Shown here piece after piece: positions 47,537 to 59,407 of a stretch of 64,000 bases of DNA. Below the pieces are notes generated by a model that was not told the origin of the DNA, made no database searches, and saw only the letters and a program-made list of their open reading frames with translations. Numbering within the stretch: the first letter of the stretch is position 1; each line of letters starts with the position of its first letter. Location of the stretch: the NCBI GenBank assembly GCA_029891385.1, contig CM057228.1:19058309-19122308 (forward strand), read 5' to 3'. A program made the position numbers and the translations under genes. Origin of the DNA: Erythroxylum novogranatense. Taxonomy: Eukaryota > Streptophyta > Magnoliopsida > Malpighiales > Erythroxylaceae.

Positions 47537-48639
47537 CATAGGCTTACAAATTTACCTATTTTTCACGACATAGAATACTTGCCATCATGAATCAAAAGGG
47601 CTTTTACTAGGGGTTGTAATGGGACTTAGGTTAAGGTAAAGTAAAAAAAGCTACTCACAACCATTCATAAAGCACTAAGTAATGTGGGACAATCAAAAAG
47701 AAATTGTGAGGTGTGCAAATAGAAACATGAGATTACAACTACTCATCACGATCCAATGGTACTATTTTATCTCTCTTTTTTCTTTTTTTTTGTTTTTTTG
47801 GTAACAATAAACATAAAAGAAGATAGTAGCAGCACAAATTAACAACAACTGAGTAGATGTACCTCTAAAACACCTCAAAATAGCATATAAAACAAAAATT
47901 CCTAAGTCAAGGACATCAAATACTTAGTGCTTCATTCAACTTGTGAAGGGTTAGGTTAAAAGAGTTTTCAGATTTCAATGCAATGTGATTAATACAAAAA
48001 CAAACAAGGTCAAAGACTTAAAGGGGGTAGCAAGGAAAAAAATGACTTGATGGGTCATTTAAGCTAAAGGTTAAAAACAAAAAAGGCCTATATCATGTCC
48101 ATAAAGTATGTAACTAGCAGTATCAAACAGGTTCAGAGCAAGTTCTAAAGGTAATCCACAGAGGGAAACATCACATAAAACAAAGGAAATAAATGACTGT
48201 GAGATGCAATCATATGGCTCAAGACCTCACATGTGCTTAAAAGAAAATCCATCAAACTCCATACATTGCCTCATACTCAGCGTCAGTTATTGACTAAGTT
48301 TATGCAATCAATTACTTTAATTAATCCACATGGTTCACTATCCTTTTAAGCTACCTAATCCAAATTCACACATACAACTCAATTCTCTATCCAACTTCTT
48401 TGATAGAATCGTTTGGTCAAATTCATCAAAAATAAGACCCAAGTTAGCCACCAAAATAGTCGCAATCATTCAAGTGTGTATCTCTCAACATCAACATCAA
48501 CATCAATATCATAAACATCAACATGCACATAATCTTAATCCCCCTCACACTTAATATGAATAGTGTCCTTAATGTTCAAGTAGCCAATAATCAAACACAA
48601 AGAGGGGAAAAAGGAAGAAGAAACTTCCCTGAAAAATAA

Positions 48640-49862
48640 ACTTTGAATGGACCATATCACCTTGACTTAAACTTACCTAGAAAAAGACGAAGACGGGAGT
48701 TGTAGATCAATACTTGGTTGCCTACCTTAAAGTCTCAGTGGAGGATCTTCTTGTCATGCTACTTCTTCACATGCTCTTTATATAACTTCGAATTGTTATA
48801 AGCATTCAAATGGAATTCTTCAAGCTCATGAAGCTGCATAAGTCTCTTAGCACCTGCATAAGACAAATCAAAGTTAAGAAATTTAATAGCCCAGTATACA
48901 TGATACTCTAACTCAACTGGAAGATGACAAGACTTGCCATACACTATCCTAAATGATGACAAGCCTATGGGTGTCTTAAATGCGGTCTTATATGCCCAAA
49001 GTGCATTATCTAGCTTTAAAGACTAGTCTTGCCTAGAAGCATTAATAGCTTTCTCTAGTATTTTCTTTAATTCCCTGCTTGAGATTTTCAACTTGCCTAC
49101 TAGTTTGGGGGTGGTATAGAGTAGCAACCTTATAGGACATCCCATAGTTAGCTAATAATTAATCAAAAAGTTTGTTGCAAAAAAGCGACCCCCATTACTA
49201 ATGATAGCCCTAGGTGTGCCAAAATGTGTAAAAATATTATTCTTTAAAAACTTAACAACCTTATTTGTGGGCAATGCCTCTGCTTCCACCCATTGGCTAT
49301 CATAATCAACAACAACTAATATACATTGATTAAAGAAAGACTTAGGGAATAGTCCCACGAAATCTATGCCCCAAACATCAAAAACCTCGCAAACAAGAAT
49401 GTTAGTTAATGGCATGTCATGTCTCTTACTAATGTTCTCAACCCTTTGACTACTATCACAAGATTTGACAAATACAAATGTATCCCTAAATAAGGTGAGC
49501 CAATAGAAACTACACTCTAAAAACTTATGAGTTGTCCTAGATGCACCATAATGTCCCCTAGCCTTTCTAGAATGAAAAAGATTTAACACAAAGGGCATTT
49601 CCTCTTTAGGAATGTAGCACTTAATAATACCATCCACACAAATCTTGTAAAGAAAATGATCATCCCAAAGATAGTATCTTACCTCAGACAATTTTTTTTT
49701 TTTTTGAGCATAAGAAAAATCATAGGGATAGATATTACCAGCTAGGTAGTTTATATAGTCTACAAACCAAGGAGTGACTATCATAATTATCCTGAATGTC
49801 CTTCTTTTTTGCACTCTCCATGGCAGCTTCATCTAACCTTGACAAGTGATCAACTAGAAAAT
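48640..49862 (-). pseudogene. Athila-type integrase remnant
   Basis: The minus-strand frame at 49152-49832 (226 aa) begins just after an RNase H-end motif (FLVDHLSRLDEA). It carries PWFVDYINYLAGNIYPYDFS, a damaged HHCC finger (HSRKARGHYGASRTTHKF, then CDSSQRVENISKR with the first Cys spacing altered), and an integrase core start, FDVWGIDFVGLFPKSF, YDSQWVEAEALPTNKV and FGTPRAIISNGG. The core Asp of ISDGG is Asn here. Further left, 48759-48962 (VYGKSCHLPVELEYHVYWAI) and 48690-48720 complete the integrase C-terminus. Stops separate the pieces, so it is inactive. Confidence 0.8.
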
Positions 49863-51060
49863 TTTCATTCTTAAATGGTTACATTAATGAAAAAGTACTT
49901 GTTAAGCCACCCCTAAGTTTTGAAGATGAAAATAATCCAGATTACGTGATAAAGTTATCCAAAGCTTTGTATGATCTAAAGCAGGCTCCTCAAGTATGGT
50001 ATGAGAGGTTAAATAAATTTTTGCTTGAGAATAAATTTGAAAGAGGAAAGGTTAATAAAACCTTATTTCTTAAAAGAAAGGAGAATGATTTACTCATAGT
50101 GCATATATGTTGATGACATAATATTTGGTGCTATTAATCCATCCTTCTATGAAGAACTCTCAACATTAATGTAGGGGGGAGTTTGAAATGAGCATGATGG
50201 AAGAATTATCATTCTTTCTCAGATTACAAATCAGACAACCAAAAAAAGGAATCTTCATTAGCTAAGACAAATACACAAAGGAACTTATAAAGAAATATTA
50301 TTTTGAAAATTCCAAATCGACAAGTACTCCTATGTACACTGGAACTAAACTTGATAAAGATGAAGAAGGCAAAGCTACAGATGAGACAAAGTATAGAGGA
50401 ATGATTGAATCATTATTATATCTTACAAGCTTAAAACCAAACATTATGCTTAGTGTGTGTCTTTGTGCACGTTGTCAATCAAATCCAAAAGAAACCACCT
50501 TCAAGCAGTTAAAAGAATGTTTGGATATCTCCAAGGAATTATGAAATTTGGACTATAGGATCCAAAAACTGATTCATTTAACATAGTGAGTTATTGTGAT
50601 GTACATTATGTAGGTGATAAAGTTGATCAAAAAAGAACCAGTGGTCACTGTCAATTTCTTGGAAGATGTCTAGTATTTTGATCATGCAAAAAGCAAAATT
50701 GCATAGCACTTTCGACAATTGAAGTGGAATATATAGTAGTTGTTAGTTATTGTGCTCAAATCTTATGGATGAAGTATCAATTATAGGATTTTTCTCTAAA
50801 CTGTTTTCATATTTCTATATTATGTGATAATACGAGTGCTATAAATCTTTCTAAAAATCCTGTGCATCATTCTAGGACCAAACATATAGAAATCAAAATA
50901 TGTTTAGATATCATGTTTTAGAAGGAATCATTAATCTTTTGCATGTTAGTACTGAAAATCAAGTAGCTAACATTTTCACCAAGCTACTCTCTGAAGATAG
51001 ATTTTTCCTATTAAGAAAAGAGCTTAGAATGTGCAAACTCTCTAATATTATTTTTGCATG
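49863..51060 (+). pseudogene. copia RT and RNase H remnant
   Basis: In shifting frames: FLNGYINEKVLVKPPLSFED and LSKALYDLKQAPQVWYERLN (RT), DDIIFGAINPSF near the YVDD site (50108-50145), a frame at 50332-50544 with STKLDKDEEGKA-like and YRGMIESLLYLT motifs, CARCQSNPKE, YCDVHYVGDKVDQKRTSGH (RNase H), and the copia C-terminus NTSAINLSKNPVHHSRTKHI to FTKLLSEDRF. Order and motifs are those of SIRE-like copia pol. At least five frame breaks or stops are present. Confidence 0.8.
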
Positions 51061-52550
51061 AATATTCTTTGCTACTTGTCTTTGCATTTCGTTTAGAAAG
51101 ATCCTTCTATTATAATCCCTTAGAAACTCTCTCTTGGTTTAGCAGGCCCTTTTGTTTTATAAGGCTCCTCTCGGTTTAATAGAACCAGATTACATATGTA
51201 CCAAAAAGATCAAAAGGACAAAAGAAAACTCCAACTTCTATTGATAGTCATGGTGAAGCACATGTTACCGAACCCTAAGTATCCGAAGTACACTGGGTAA
51301 TAAACGATAATGATTCAGATGGAGAACCTTCTCAGTTGATCAGAAAACCATGAACTAGAGGAAGTCTTGCAAAGCAAGCTGAGAAATTTTCAGAACAAAA
51401 GGAAACTACTGATGCTAAAAAGAAAGATGAAAAACTATCTAGAAAAAGAAAAGGGAAGAAATAAAGAAAGGGAAAGCACCTGTGACTAAAGAAACTATCA
51501 AGGACTCCGTTGATAGAAATGAGTTGTTTCATGAAAAGATGATTCCTAAAGAAAATATAGCAAAGAAGATAAAAATAGCCTCACAAAAAGGAAAGATATC
51601 CATACCACCAAAAATGTTTCAATCAACGGAAGATGAAGTTCGCTATAAAATGTAGTACAAGAAAAGAAAAGTGGTTGTTGGGAGAGTCTTGCCTCCCATG
51701 ATGTTTGATAACATAGGTATGCCTATCTCTCCTTACTTTGTTGCAATTGGTTGGGAAGATTTTCTGAAATTAGATGAGACAATGTGTGATAAGCTAGTCA
51801 AGGCATTCTACACACACATAAGAAAGGAAGTAATTGATGGAAAGCTAGCCATTGTTTCATAGGTATGTGAAAGCGATATTCTAATTTCTGAAGAGATTTT
51901 AGGAGATATACTGGACATAGCTCCTATAGGGAGAACTAATTTTCCTTGTCAAAAATGGGATGTTGATGATCTATATTTAGGAGAAGTTATTAAATCCATC
52001 TATCTTAATGCTGAAAATACCTAAGATGGGAGACCTTAGAATATGCAATTTGACTTACTACTACAATGCTTTACATCATTATCAATTAATTATATTTTCC
52101 CCAAGAGTAGTTCTGTTGAAAGGTATAGTTTGCTAGATACTTATGTAATGTATAATTGGTTGAAAGGAAACATAATGAATCTCCGTACAATGATCTTAAG
52201 GTTTATGGTGGATAAAGGGAATCATAAGAATACAATTGGTTATCTACCTCATGGAATGTTGCTCACATGAATTTTCAACCATTATGGAGTACCTTTTGCT
52301 AATCTGAGTTGGTATACACCGACTAAGTTCCACCCTTCTATTCCTTACTAGTTTAGATATAAATTGCAAAACAATGTTTGGGTGTAAAAGAAATGTAAAA
52401 GAGAAGCGAAAATCATAGGTTCTTCTCCAAATCAATGACCTAATGTTCCTCCTCAAGATGAAAATAGTGCAAATCTCCAACAACAGTTAAAGAAAATTCA
52501 AGCCAATCAAGATGAAATTTGAGAACAAATAGACAACATGTAGAATCAAC
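51061..52550 (+). pseudogene. SIRE env-like / plant transposon protein remnant
   Basis: Downstream of pol, a Lys-rich linker (KKKDEKLSRKRKGKK) leads into a conserved-looking region. The frame at 51671-51862 has ISPYFVAIGWEDFLKL, then CESDILISEEILGDILDI, and the frame at 52043-52270 has VERYSLLDTYVMYNWLKGN and LPHGMLLT. It ends in a Gln/Asn-rich coiled-coil stretch (about 52455-52550). These match the domain found in the post-pol open frame of SIRE-type elements. The role of that product is not established. Several stops interrupt it. Confidence 0.6.
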
Positions 52551-53018
52551 TTCTTGACATATAGATTTGGCTCAGAAGAATCATTAAATCTCTTTAATAA
52601 CTCTATTGATACTTGCTTTCTGCTTGGCTTATTTATACTGATGGTTTTGTTTGATGCATCATTTACTCCTTTACTCTATTTTATTCTATTTTATTTCCTC
52701 CCTAACTTCTTTATTTTTGATAATGACAAAGGGGATAATTTATATGATATATTTTGCATATTTTATTTTTGCATATATGATTATATATTTCTAAATTCAT
52801 ATTTCTCAACGTTGCTCAAATATATATGTGATTGATTATACTATTGAAATTTTGAAAATATGTGATACATAGACAATTGATTCCTTTCTTAAGAGACAAG
52901 CTCCTGCTAATTATGACTAAATATATAAAAGTCACAGGTAACTTTCAAAATCATTTATTATCTCTTTGAATTTTGAATAATATATCTATTATTGCTTGTC
53001 ATCATCAAAAGGGTAGAT

Positions 53019-54075
53019 TGTTAGCTCAAAGTTTATATTGAACGATTGTGATGATAATTGTAAAATTAATGGTCTATTTCTCAAAAGGAAATAAAATCAT
53101 AAGAAATATACTTTCTTTTTTGTTTGAACCTTTTTTATGAACTTACCTTATTAAAAATGGTTTATTTGAAAGGATCTTACTAATTATGAAGGTCATATAT
53201 TAGTTTTGTGATTACTGGAAGATTTTTGGCAAAGATGACATCGAAATTATTCAAGATTAAGTCCATTCAATTGACTAAATATGCGAGTGAAGCAACGATT
53301 AGTTAAAGAAATTGATTATTTAAGGAAGAGCAACATCACTTATGAAGCAGAACGAACATATTTAAAATGTCGAAATATTTTAAGTAGCATCTATATTCTT
53401 GAGAATCATATCATTATTATTGTGTTTTAGAAAGTGAAATTATTATATTAAGAGAGAAACTATTATTTTGTATTTCTGTGAGCTTTTTAAAAGCTTGTTA
53501 TACATTTCAAATGTGAAAGGATAGAGAACCTTGCAAAATATTTTGAATGTGAAAGGATAGAGAACCTTGCAAAATATGTACTTATGAGCTTAGAGAGACT
53601 GGTTAAATTTAATACTCGATTTTTATAATGAAATACTCAAGTTAGATACTTAGGGACTAAACGTAGGCTTGGGTTATAAACTGAACCAATATAAATAAAC
53701 TATGTCATTTTTCTCTCTCTCTCTAACTTTTAAATTTTCACATTATATTGTGTGTGTGTGTTGTTTTTAAGAGAATCCTTCACATTTATAAAAGGCTCAT
53801 TTTGTTTTCAACTTGCAAGAGGTTCCTTTCAGTTTAAACAAAAGCCTTTTGATTGTAAATTGTTTTAACAAGATTTATCATTTAATAGACTCGTTTCGTT
53901 TAAGCAGAGTCATATCCCACATAAGGCTCCTATTGATTAATAAGCTCTTGTTGTTTAAAAAGGCTTTATTGTATGACAAGCTCCGATTGTTTTAACTAGG
54001 ATAAGTTTATTATACGAATTGAAAAAAATTGTAAAAACTTTTGATACACACAATTCACCCCCCTCTTGCGTTTGT
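53019..54075 (+). repeat. 3' LTR of the SIRE-type element
   Basis: It starts TGTTAGCTCAAAG directly after the polypurine tract and ends near AATTCACCCCCCTCTTG, the style of many plant copia LTR ends; the exact last base is uncertain. It includes a 32-bp tandem duplication with period 36 (53510-53541 and 53546-53577), a short TGTGTGTGTG run at about 53750, and degenerate AGGCTC/AAGCTC repeats towards its end. Confidence 0.6.
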
Positions 54076-55532
54076 TTGCTTTTATCACCACTGTAATCTT
54101 ATCAGCCATATTATTCAAAAACTCCTCATCTCTAACCGTTGATGATGATTTATCAAAGCCAATAGTATATTAGTCAGTCCAATGCTTTTCCATGCCAATT
54201 CTATTAGTCATGGTCTGTCCATTTGAACACACACTAAGTCATTATTCTATTAAGAACCTGGCCTTAGTAAAGTCAACTTGTACAAGGTCTGAAACTCTAC
54301 CAAAACTCACACTAAGCTTGATCTAACTTGTTAATTCACCTTGGAGCTTTCGCATGCCACCATCATGTGTGTGATCTAGCTAACCTTTCACCTGATGTCC
54401 ATCTCAAGCCTTTTTTTTAATCTTATATCCAAATCTTGCATCTTGTTGAAGATTTCTACCAATATGCACCAATCATGCCAACGCTTGACATTGAACCTTT
54501 TTCTTCTTGCCTTTTTGCAAGTCTTTGCCTTGTTCTATTTTCCCGCATTTCAAACATTGATCAAGGCTCGCTTATGTCCGCACAATTCTACTATCTCAGA
54601 CTTAGGGGTCTAATACTAAGCCTATTGATTGTTTCAACAAAATTCGTTAATCACTATGAAATAACCATCCTACTCCAAGGCATCATCATAAACTCATTAT
54701 GTTCTTATCATAATTTTAACTTCTTTCACCATTAAAACAACCATGTAAGTTCGAAGTTAAACTAACAAAACTTTGATCTTAGATAGCTGGACGATAATCT
54801 ATTAACAGCCAGGTATAGTGTTCATGTCTGAATAAGAAAAACATTTCTCAAATTTAACCCTTCTTGAGTTGTTTGAAGTTTGATACTGATAATCGCTTGT
54901 TACTTTCACTGCATTGTAAATATATCACACCATAAAGATTGCTACAACTCCATGCCTAGACAACTGAATATTAATTACAGAACTGCCTCAATTGAATGTT
55001 CTGCTTATATTGTACTGAGACCCTCCTTCAAATCAATTAAAGAAATCCATATAGGTTACAAGCACATGGCTGCTATAGAAAGTGCAAAGTAGTTGTTCGA
55101 CTGCATGCTCATGATCTTTTTGATTTTTAAACTCCTTGTTAGGTCATGGTCGCTGGGGGACCGGTTTCTTCTAACATAGTTGTCATGAGTTACGTACACA
55201 AGAGAGAAATAGGGGAGTAAAATCAAAAGTCAACGGCAATGTGTGGCACACGGATGCATAATTTGCTCTAAATTAATGAGTAGGTGACCACTATTCACCT
55301 CCACAAGGAATACAACGTACCTCTTTCCTTTTAGCTTCTTTGTTCTCTGTTTTATATTGATTTATGGTTCTTTCAAAACACTAATTTGGTTTTCTTATGA
55401 TGCTTCGAGTAACAATTTGGTCAATAGGAGCTTATGGACAATTGCAGTTTGATGTTTCAAAGGAATGTTGACCCCCCTAATGGCTATTTGATTGTTGTAT
55501 AGCAATTGCTATATTGGTTTAGGTATTGTTTT
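54076..55532. other. Intergenic sequence
   Basis: No supported gene. The part at 54090-54300 has antisense coding texture (minus-strand SSTVRDEEFLNNMADKIT near 54100-54160) that might be retroelement gag, too short to assign. Confidence 0.35.
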
Positions 55533-55888
55533 TGTTAGCCCCAAATTTTTTTTAGGATTTATCATGATTAGATTAAATTGATTAAGTTAGATTAGCATTA
55601 ATTAAGGTGTCATAAATTAATATATGATAGCATTAATGAGTTAGGTGAAGAATTTATGAAGTTAAATATGTTAGTTGGACTTGAGTGAGTTAGGTGTAAT
55701 TAATGTATTAATTGAGCTTTGGGTCCAAATGAAGTAAGAAAGAAGAGAGGAATTTAATGCAATGGGCTTGAAGGAAAAGAGTTAGTGGGCTTGAGTAAGT
55801 AAGGAGGAGAAATGAAAAAGAAGAAGAAGAAAGAAGAAGGAAGGAAGTTGGGCTTAGGCTTATTGGGCTTAAGTAATTTAGAAAGGAG

Positions 55889-55896
55889 TATATAAG
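55889..55896 (+). promoter_or_regulatory. TATA box of the LTR promoter
   Basis: TATATAAG lies about 360 bp inside the LTR, within purine-rich sequence, and is the only clear TATA box in this part of the LTR. Transcription would start about 30 bp downstream and run into gag. Confidence 0.5.
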
Positions 55897-57657
55897 GAAG
55901 GAGATAAGTGATTTTTGTAGGAAAAGAAGATATAAACGAAATTTGGAGGGAGAGGAAAGAAGAGTGTCGTGAAAGGAGGGAGGAAAAGGAGAAAGAAGAG
56001 GCTTGTTAGGGTTTGGCATTTCCATGAAAGTGAGTGGGTTTTGAAGAAAGTCCAAGAAGAAAAGTGTGGAGGAGAGTCTAAGCTTCACTTTGAACCAAGA
56101 AACCACTTGGTTGGTTAAGGATTTAAGGTAAGTTCTTGGTTTAAGGTTAAGTTTTTGTTTGGGTTTTGGTTAGAAAGATGAAGAATAAGATGGGTCTAGT
56201 GATTCTCTTATGAATTTCATGATTTAGATTTTAGGTATTTCAATTTCTAAACCCTATGTTGATATGGGGTTATTTTCTTGTTATGCTTGAAGGAGGACAA
56301 GAAAGAGGAGAAGAACAAGGAGAGGAACTTCCTTAGGCAAGTTTAAGCAAGGATAAAAGGTGGGTTTCATATTTATCTTTATGTATATAAGCTACAAATG
56401 TAAATAAATGCATAACATTAATGAGCTTTGATCACTTGGTTGTTGTATTAAATGTGTGTGATGGAATGATGAATGTGAGTGTATTAAATGCTTGATGATG
56501 ATTGAAACTGTCATGAAGAAACTTGTTGAATGAATATAATGAAAGGCATGAACGATGTATGAAAAGATGATTTCAAAGAAACAATGAATTGGATAAGAAC
56601 AGTCTAATTTCCTTGTATGATTCATGATTGCTATGTTATGTGGGTAAGGTATTGTCCTAAGAACTGTCACGTGCACGTTGACCATGAAGCCTTCGCCCGG
56701 CTGCTCGATTGTGGCATAGGATGATCCAACATTTTGGACTCCTAAAGATTTGCCCATATAGACTCATGAAATGAGACTATATGGTTGCCAAGAATGAGGA
56801 CTTACCGAACCATTTGATGTGTTTCATATGTGAATACATGAAAATGCAAGAATGATGAATGTTTGAATTGTGAGAAATTATGTTTGAGTATTGATGAACA
56901 TTGCATGATGCATGTATTATGATTGTATTGAAAGATTGCCAAAAGTATGAATAACTAATAGGACTGCTTGATATATAAATATAAATGTGTTACCCACGAA
57001 GCGAAAGCTCACCCCCTAAAAGAATTTTCCAGGAAATGAGCAGGATCCCGAGGAGCAAGCTTAAAGGCATTTACTCCAAGTTTTTCTTTTGATTTTGTAT
57101 TTGAAATGATTTTTGTAAAACAATGCTTTAGTTGCATTTTGAGAAGATATTGTATTTTGAAACTTCATTGTAATTGGGCTTGAAATGTCCACTAAAGCAT
57201 TGTATGAATATGACATGATTTGATGAAGATGGAATGAATGAATTATGGAAGCAAAAATGTTCAGTTTTAATGTATTTTGAGAAATCCATGTATGTTTAAG
57301 ACAATTGAATCATTGTTATAGTTTGGATATGATAGATGATTAAGAGTGTGGCTGTTGCTTCGAATGGTGTTTGAAGATACCTTAGGGTTTAATCATATTA
57401 TATGAGGTTGTATGATGAGTTTTATGTAGGTGGAAGTCTTAGAATTGAAAATTGGGTAGTTGCATTTTAAGGGGGATGTGCTGTCAAATTTTCCTAAAAT
57501 TTGACAGTACTTCACCTCAATATTAGACCCTCTTCGGGTATGAATTAGATCAATGAGTCTTCATGAAGATTGTAGTAGGAGTTTAGAGTTTTCCAAGGGT
57601 ATATCGTTTGCTAAATTTGGAGTTCGGAGTCAAAAGATATGATCCTTACTAGGAAAG

Positions 57658-58474
57658 CAGAAGATAGAAATCAGAAGATAGAAATCAGAAAGAAGGAAAT
57701 CAGAAGATAAAAAGCAGAAGGAAGGAAATCAGAAGATAGAAAAGCAGAAGGAAGGAAATCAGAAGATAGAAATCAGAAGGAAGGAAATCAGAAGATAGAA
57801 AAGCAGAAGGAAGGAAATCGAAGATAGAAATCGAAGGAAGGAAATCGGAAGATAAAAAGCGAAGGAAGGAAATCGAGAAGATAGAAAAGGGAAGGAAGGA
57901 AAGCGAAGATAGAAATCGAAGGAAGGAAATCGAAGATACAAAATGAAGGAAGGAAATCAGAAGATAGAAAAGCGAAGGAAGGAAATCGGAAGATAGAAAT
58001 CGAAGGAAGGAAATCGAGAAGATAAAAGCGAAGGAAGGAAATCGAGAAGATAGAAAAGCGAAGGAAGGAAATCGGAAGATAGAAATCGAAGGAAGGAAAT
58101 CGAAGATAAAAGCGAAGGAAGGAAATCGGAAGATAGAAAACAGAAGGAAGGAAAGCGGAAGATAGAAATCGAAGATAGAAAAGGAAGGAAGGAAAGCGGA
58201 AGATAGAAATCGGAAGATAGAAAAGGAAGGAAGGAAGCGAAGATAGAAATCAAGATAGAAAAGCGAAGGAAGGAAAGCGAAGATAGAAATCAGAAGATAG
58301 AAAAGCGAAGGAAGGAAAGCAGAAAATAGAAATCAGAAGATAGAAAAGCGAAGGAAGGAAAGCGAAGATAGAAATCGAGAAGATAGAAAAGGTATGAAGG
58401 AAAGCGGAAGATAGAAATCAGAAGGAAGGAAATCAGACGATAGAAAACCAGATGATAGAAATCAGACGATGAAA
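57658..58474 (+). repeat. Purine-rich minisatellite in the LTR
   Basis: About 800 bp of variable-length units built from GAAGGAAGGAAATCAGAAGATAGAAA (about 24-30 bp), all purine-rich on this strand. Early units carry ATCAGAAG. Later ones mostly show ATCGAAG, ATCGGAAG or ATCGAGAAG, i.e. the CAG is altered. The long minus-strand frames here (57759-57941, 57957-58253) are only a by-product of the repeat. Confidence 0.95.
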
Positions 58475-59198
58475 ATAATAGGACGCTGCAGAATGTAGGA
58501 GATAGAATCAGCCTTTGTAGTATTCATAAGAGTTGTAGATCTAGATGTCTACTTTCATATGGTGAAAGAACGAAAACATTTGGAGCTATAGATTAAAAGT
58601 TATAGCAATCGCGCCAAAAGAGTTTTGATTCGATTTCGGAAGTGAGCATGGTCCGTTGTTTTGGGCATATTTCCCTCATACGACCTCCAAATGAGGTGAG
58701 GCTTGAACCATTGGATTTATAAGACACATATCTTTCACTCCATAAAATCCTGTATTAATTGGAGTTAAATTGAGAAAGTTTGTTCTAAAACAAGTGAAAG
58801 GTCAGTTAAGAGGGCATGTTTCGGGTATGAACTCTCTTAGGTTTTTGGAGTGTATCTTGAGTATATGATTCCGATTAAGGTGATTCTTGTTTCAGGGAGA
58901 ACTTGAGACATAAAGCTACAAATTATATGAATAAGTCAACCCATGATTTTAGTGTATACATGGTGTGCGCTTGCCACGAAGGTGGAGTTACAATTAAGAA
59001 TCCTGCAAGATTATTAAGCACAAGGTTTCAGGACAACGAAAGTTGGGCTCCGAAAACGGGTTCCGACGTCTATGGTACTATAGTAAGAGTAAGAGTGTCA
59101 AGTTTACGGTCTCAGCAAGGCAAGTGTCTCGGAGATGGGCTCCACTCGGGCTCACATCCCGGGACAGTTGGGCTCCCGGGATCGGGGTCTGACATCTG

Positions 59199-59210
59199 TG
59201 GTATCAGAGC
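59199..59210 (+). other. Primer-binding site, initiator Met-tRNA
   Basis: TGGTATCAGAGC, a perfect 12-base match to the plant initiator Met-tRNA primer-binding site, four bases after the LTR end. Confidence 0.9.
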
Positions 59211-59407
59211 GAAACTGGGTTTAGGGTTTCCTAGGAATCTTAGTGGGATGTCTAAGGGTCAAGTCAGCATGCATTTTCCTACATGAATTATGTGAAGTAT
59301 GTGCACTGTTTTAAATGCATAACATGCAACATTGTTTTCAAATGAGTGAATTGAATTTGTTTTATGTGAACTAAAGATTTTCACTGATTTTTTAAATTGA
59401 AGGAGTA

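Larger units (their letters stand above)
43764..49862 (-). mobile_element. Athila-like Ty3 retrotransposon fragment
   Basis: On the minus strand an integrase segment (48640-49862) is followed by a long non-coding 3' region. That region runs to a polypurine tract CAAGTGTGGGGG (43764-43775), abutting TGTTATTAATGGGC, the probable 3' LTR start. Athila elements have such a long pol-to-LTR interval. It is interrupted by a 3.46-kb solo LTR (44075-47536). The upstream gag, protease and RT are missing: the element is cut at about 49862, where a copia element on the other strand begins. Confidence 0.7.
49863..54075 (+). mobile_element. SIRE-type Ty1/copia retrotransposon, 3' half
   Basis: From a sharp junction at about 49862 the plus strand reads RT, RNase H, an env-like region, a polypurine tract (AAAAGGGTAGAT, 53007-53018) and an LTR. 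Everything upstream of mid-RT is missing. The extra coding region after pol places it in the SIRE lineage. Multiple stops make it inactive. Confidence 0.7.
55533..59194 (+). repeat. 5' LTR of the Tekay-like element (~3.66 kb)
   Basis: The right end ...GGGATCGGGGTCTGACA is fixed by the primer-binding site four bases later. The left end is placed at TGTTAGCCCC because it mirrors the right end (TGTCAGACCCC reversed). It contains a TATA box (55889-55896), a minisatellite (57658-58474) and a 12-bp-armed hairpin (57481-57507). The left boundary is probable, not proven. Confidence 0.65.

Noticed and set aside
57759..58253. Two Phe/Ser/Leu-rich minus-strand frames
   Set aside because: They are translations of the purine minisatellite.
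57658..58474. Regularly spaced repeats that could suggest a CRISPR array
   Set aside because: Units are contiguous and purine-rich with no unique spacers, and the DNA is plant nuclear.
18702..59210. TGGTATCAGAGC-like sequences as tRNA gene fragments
   Set aside because: Each lies just inside an LTR, as a primer-binding site should. No tRNA cloverleaf surrounds them.
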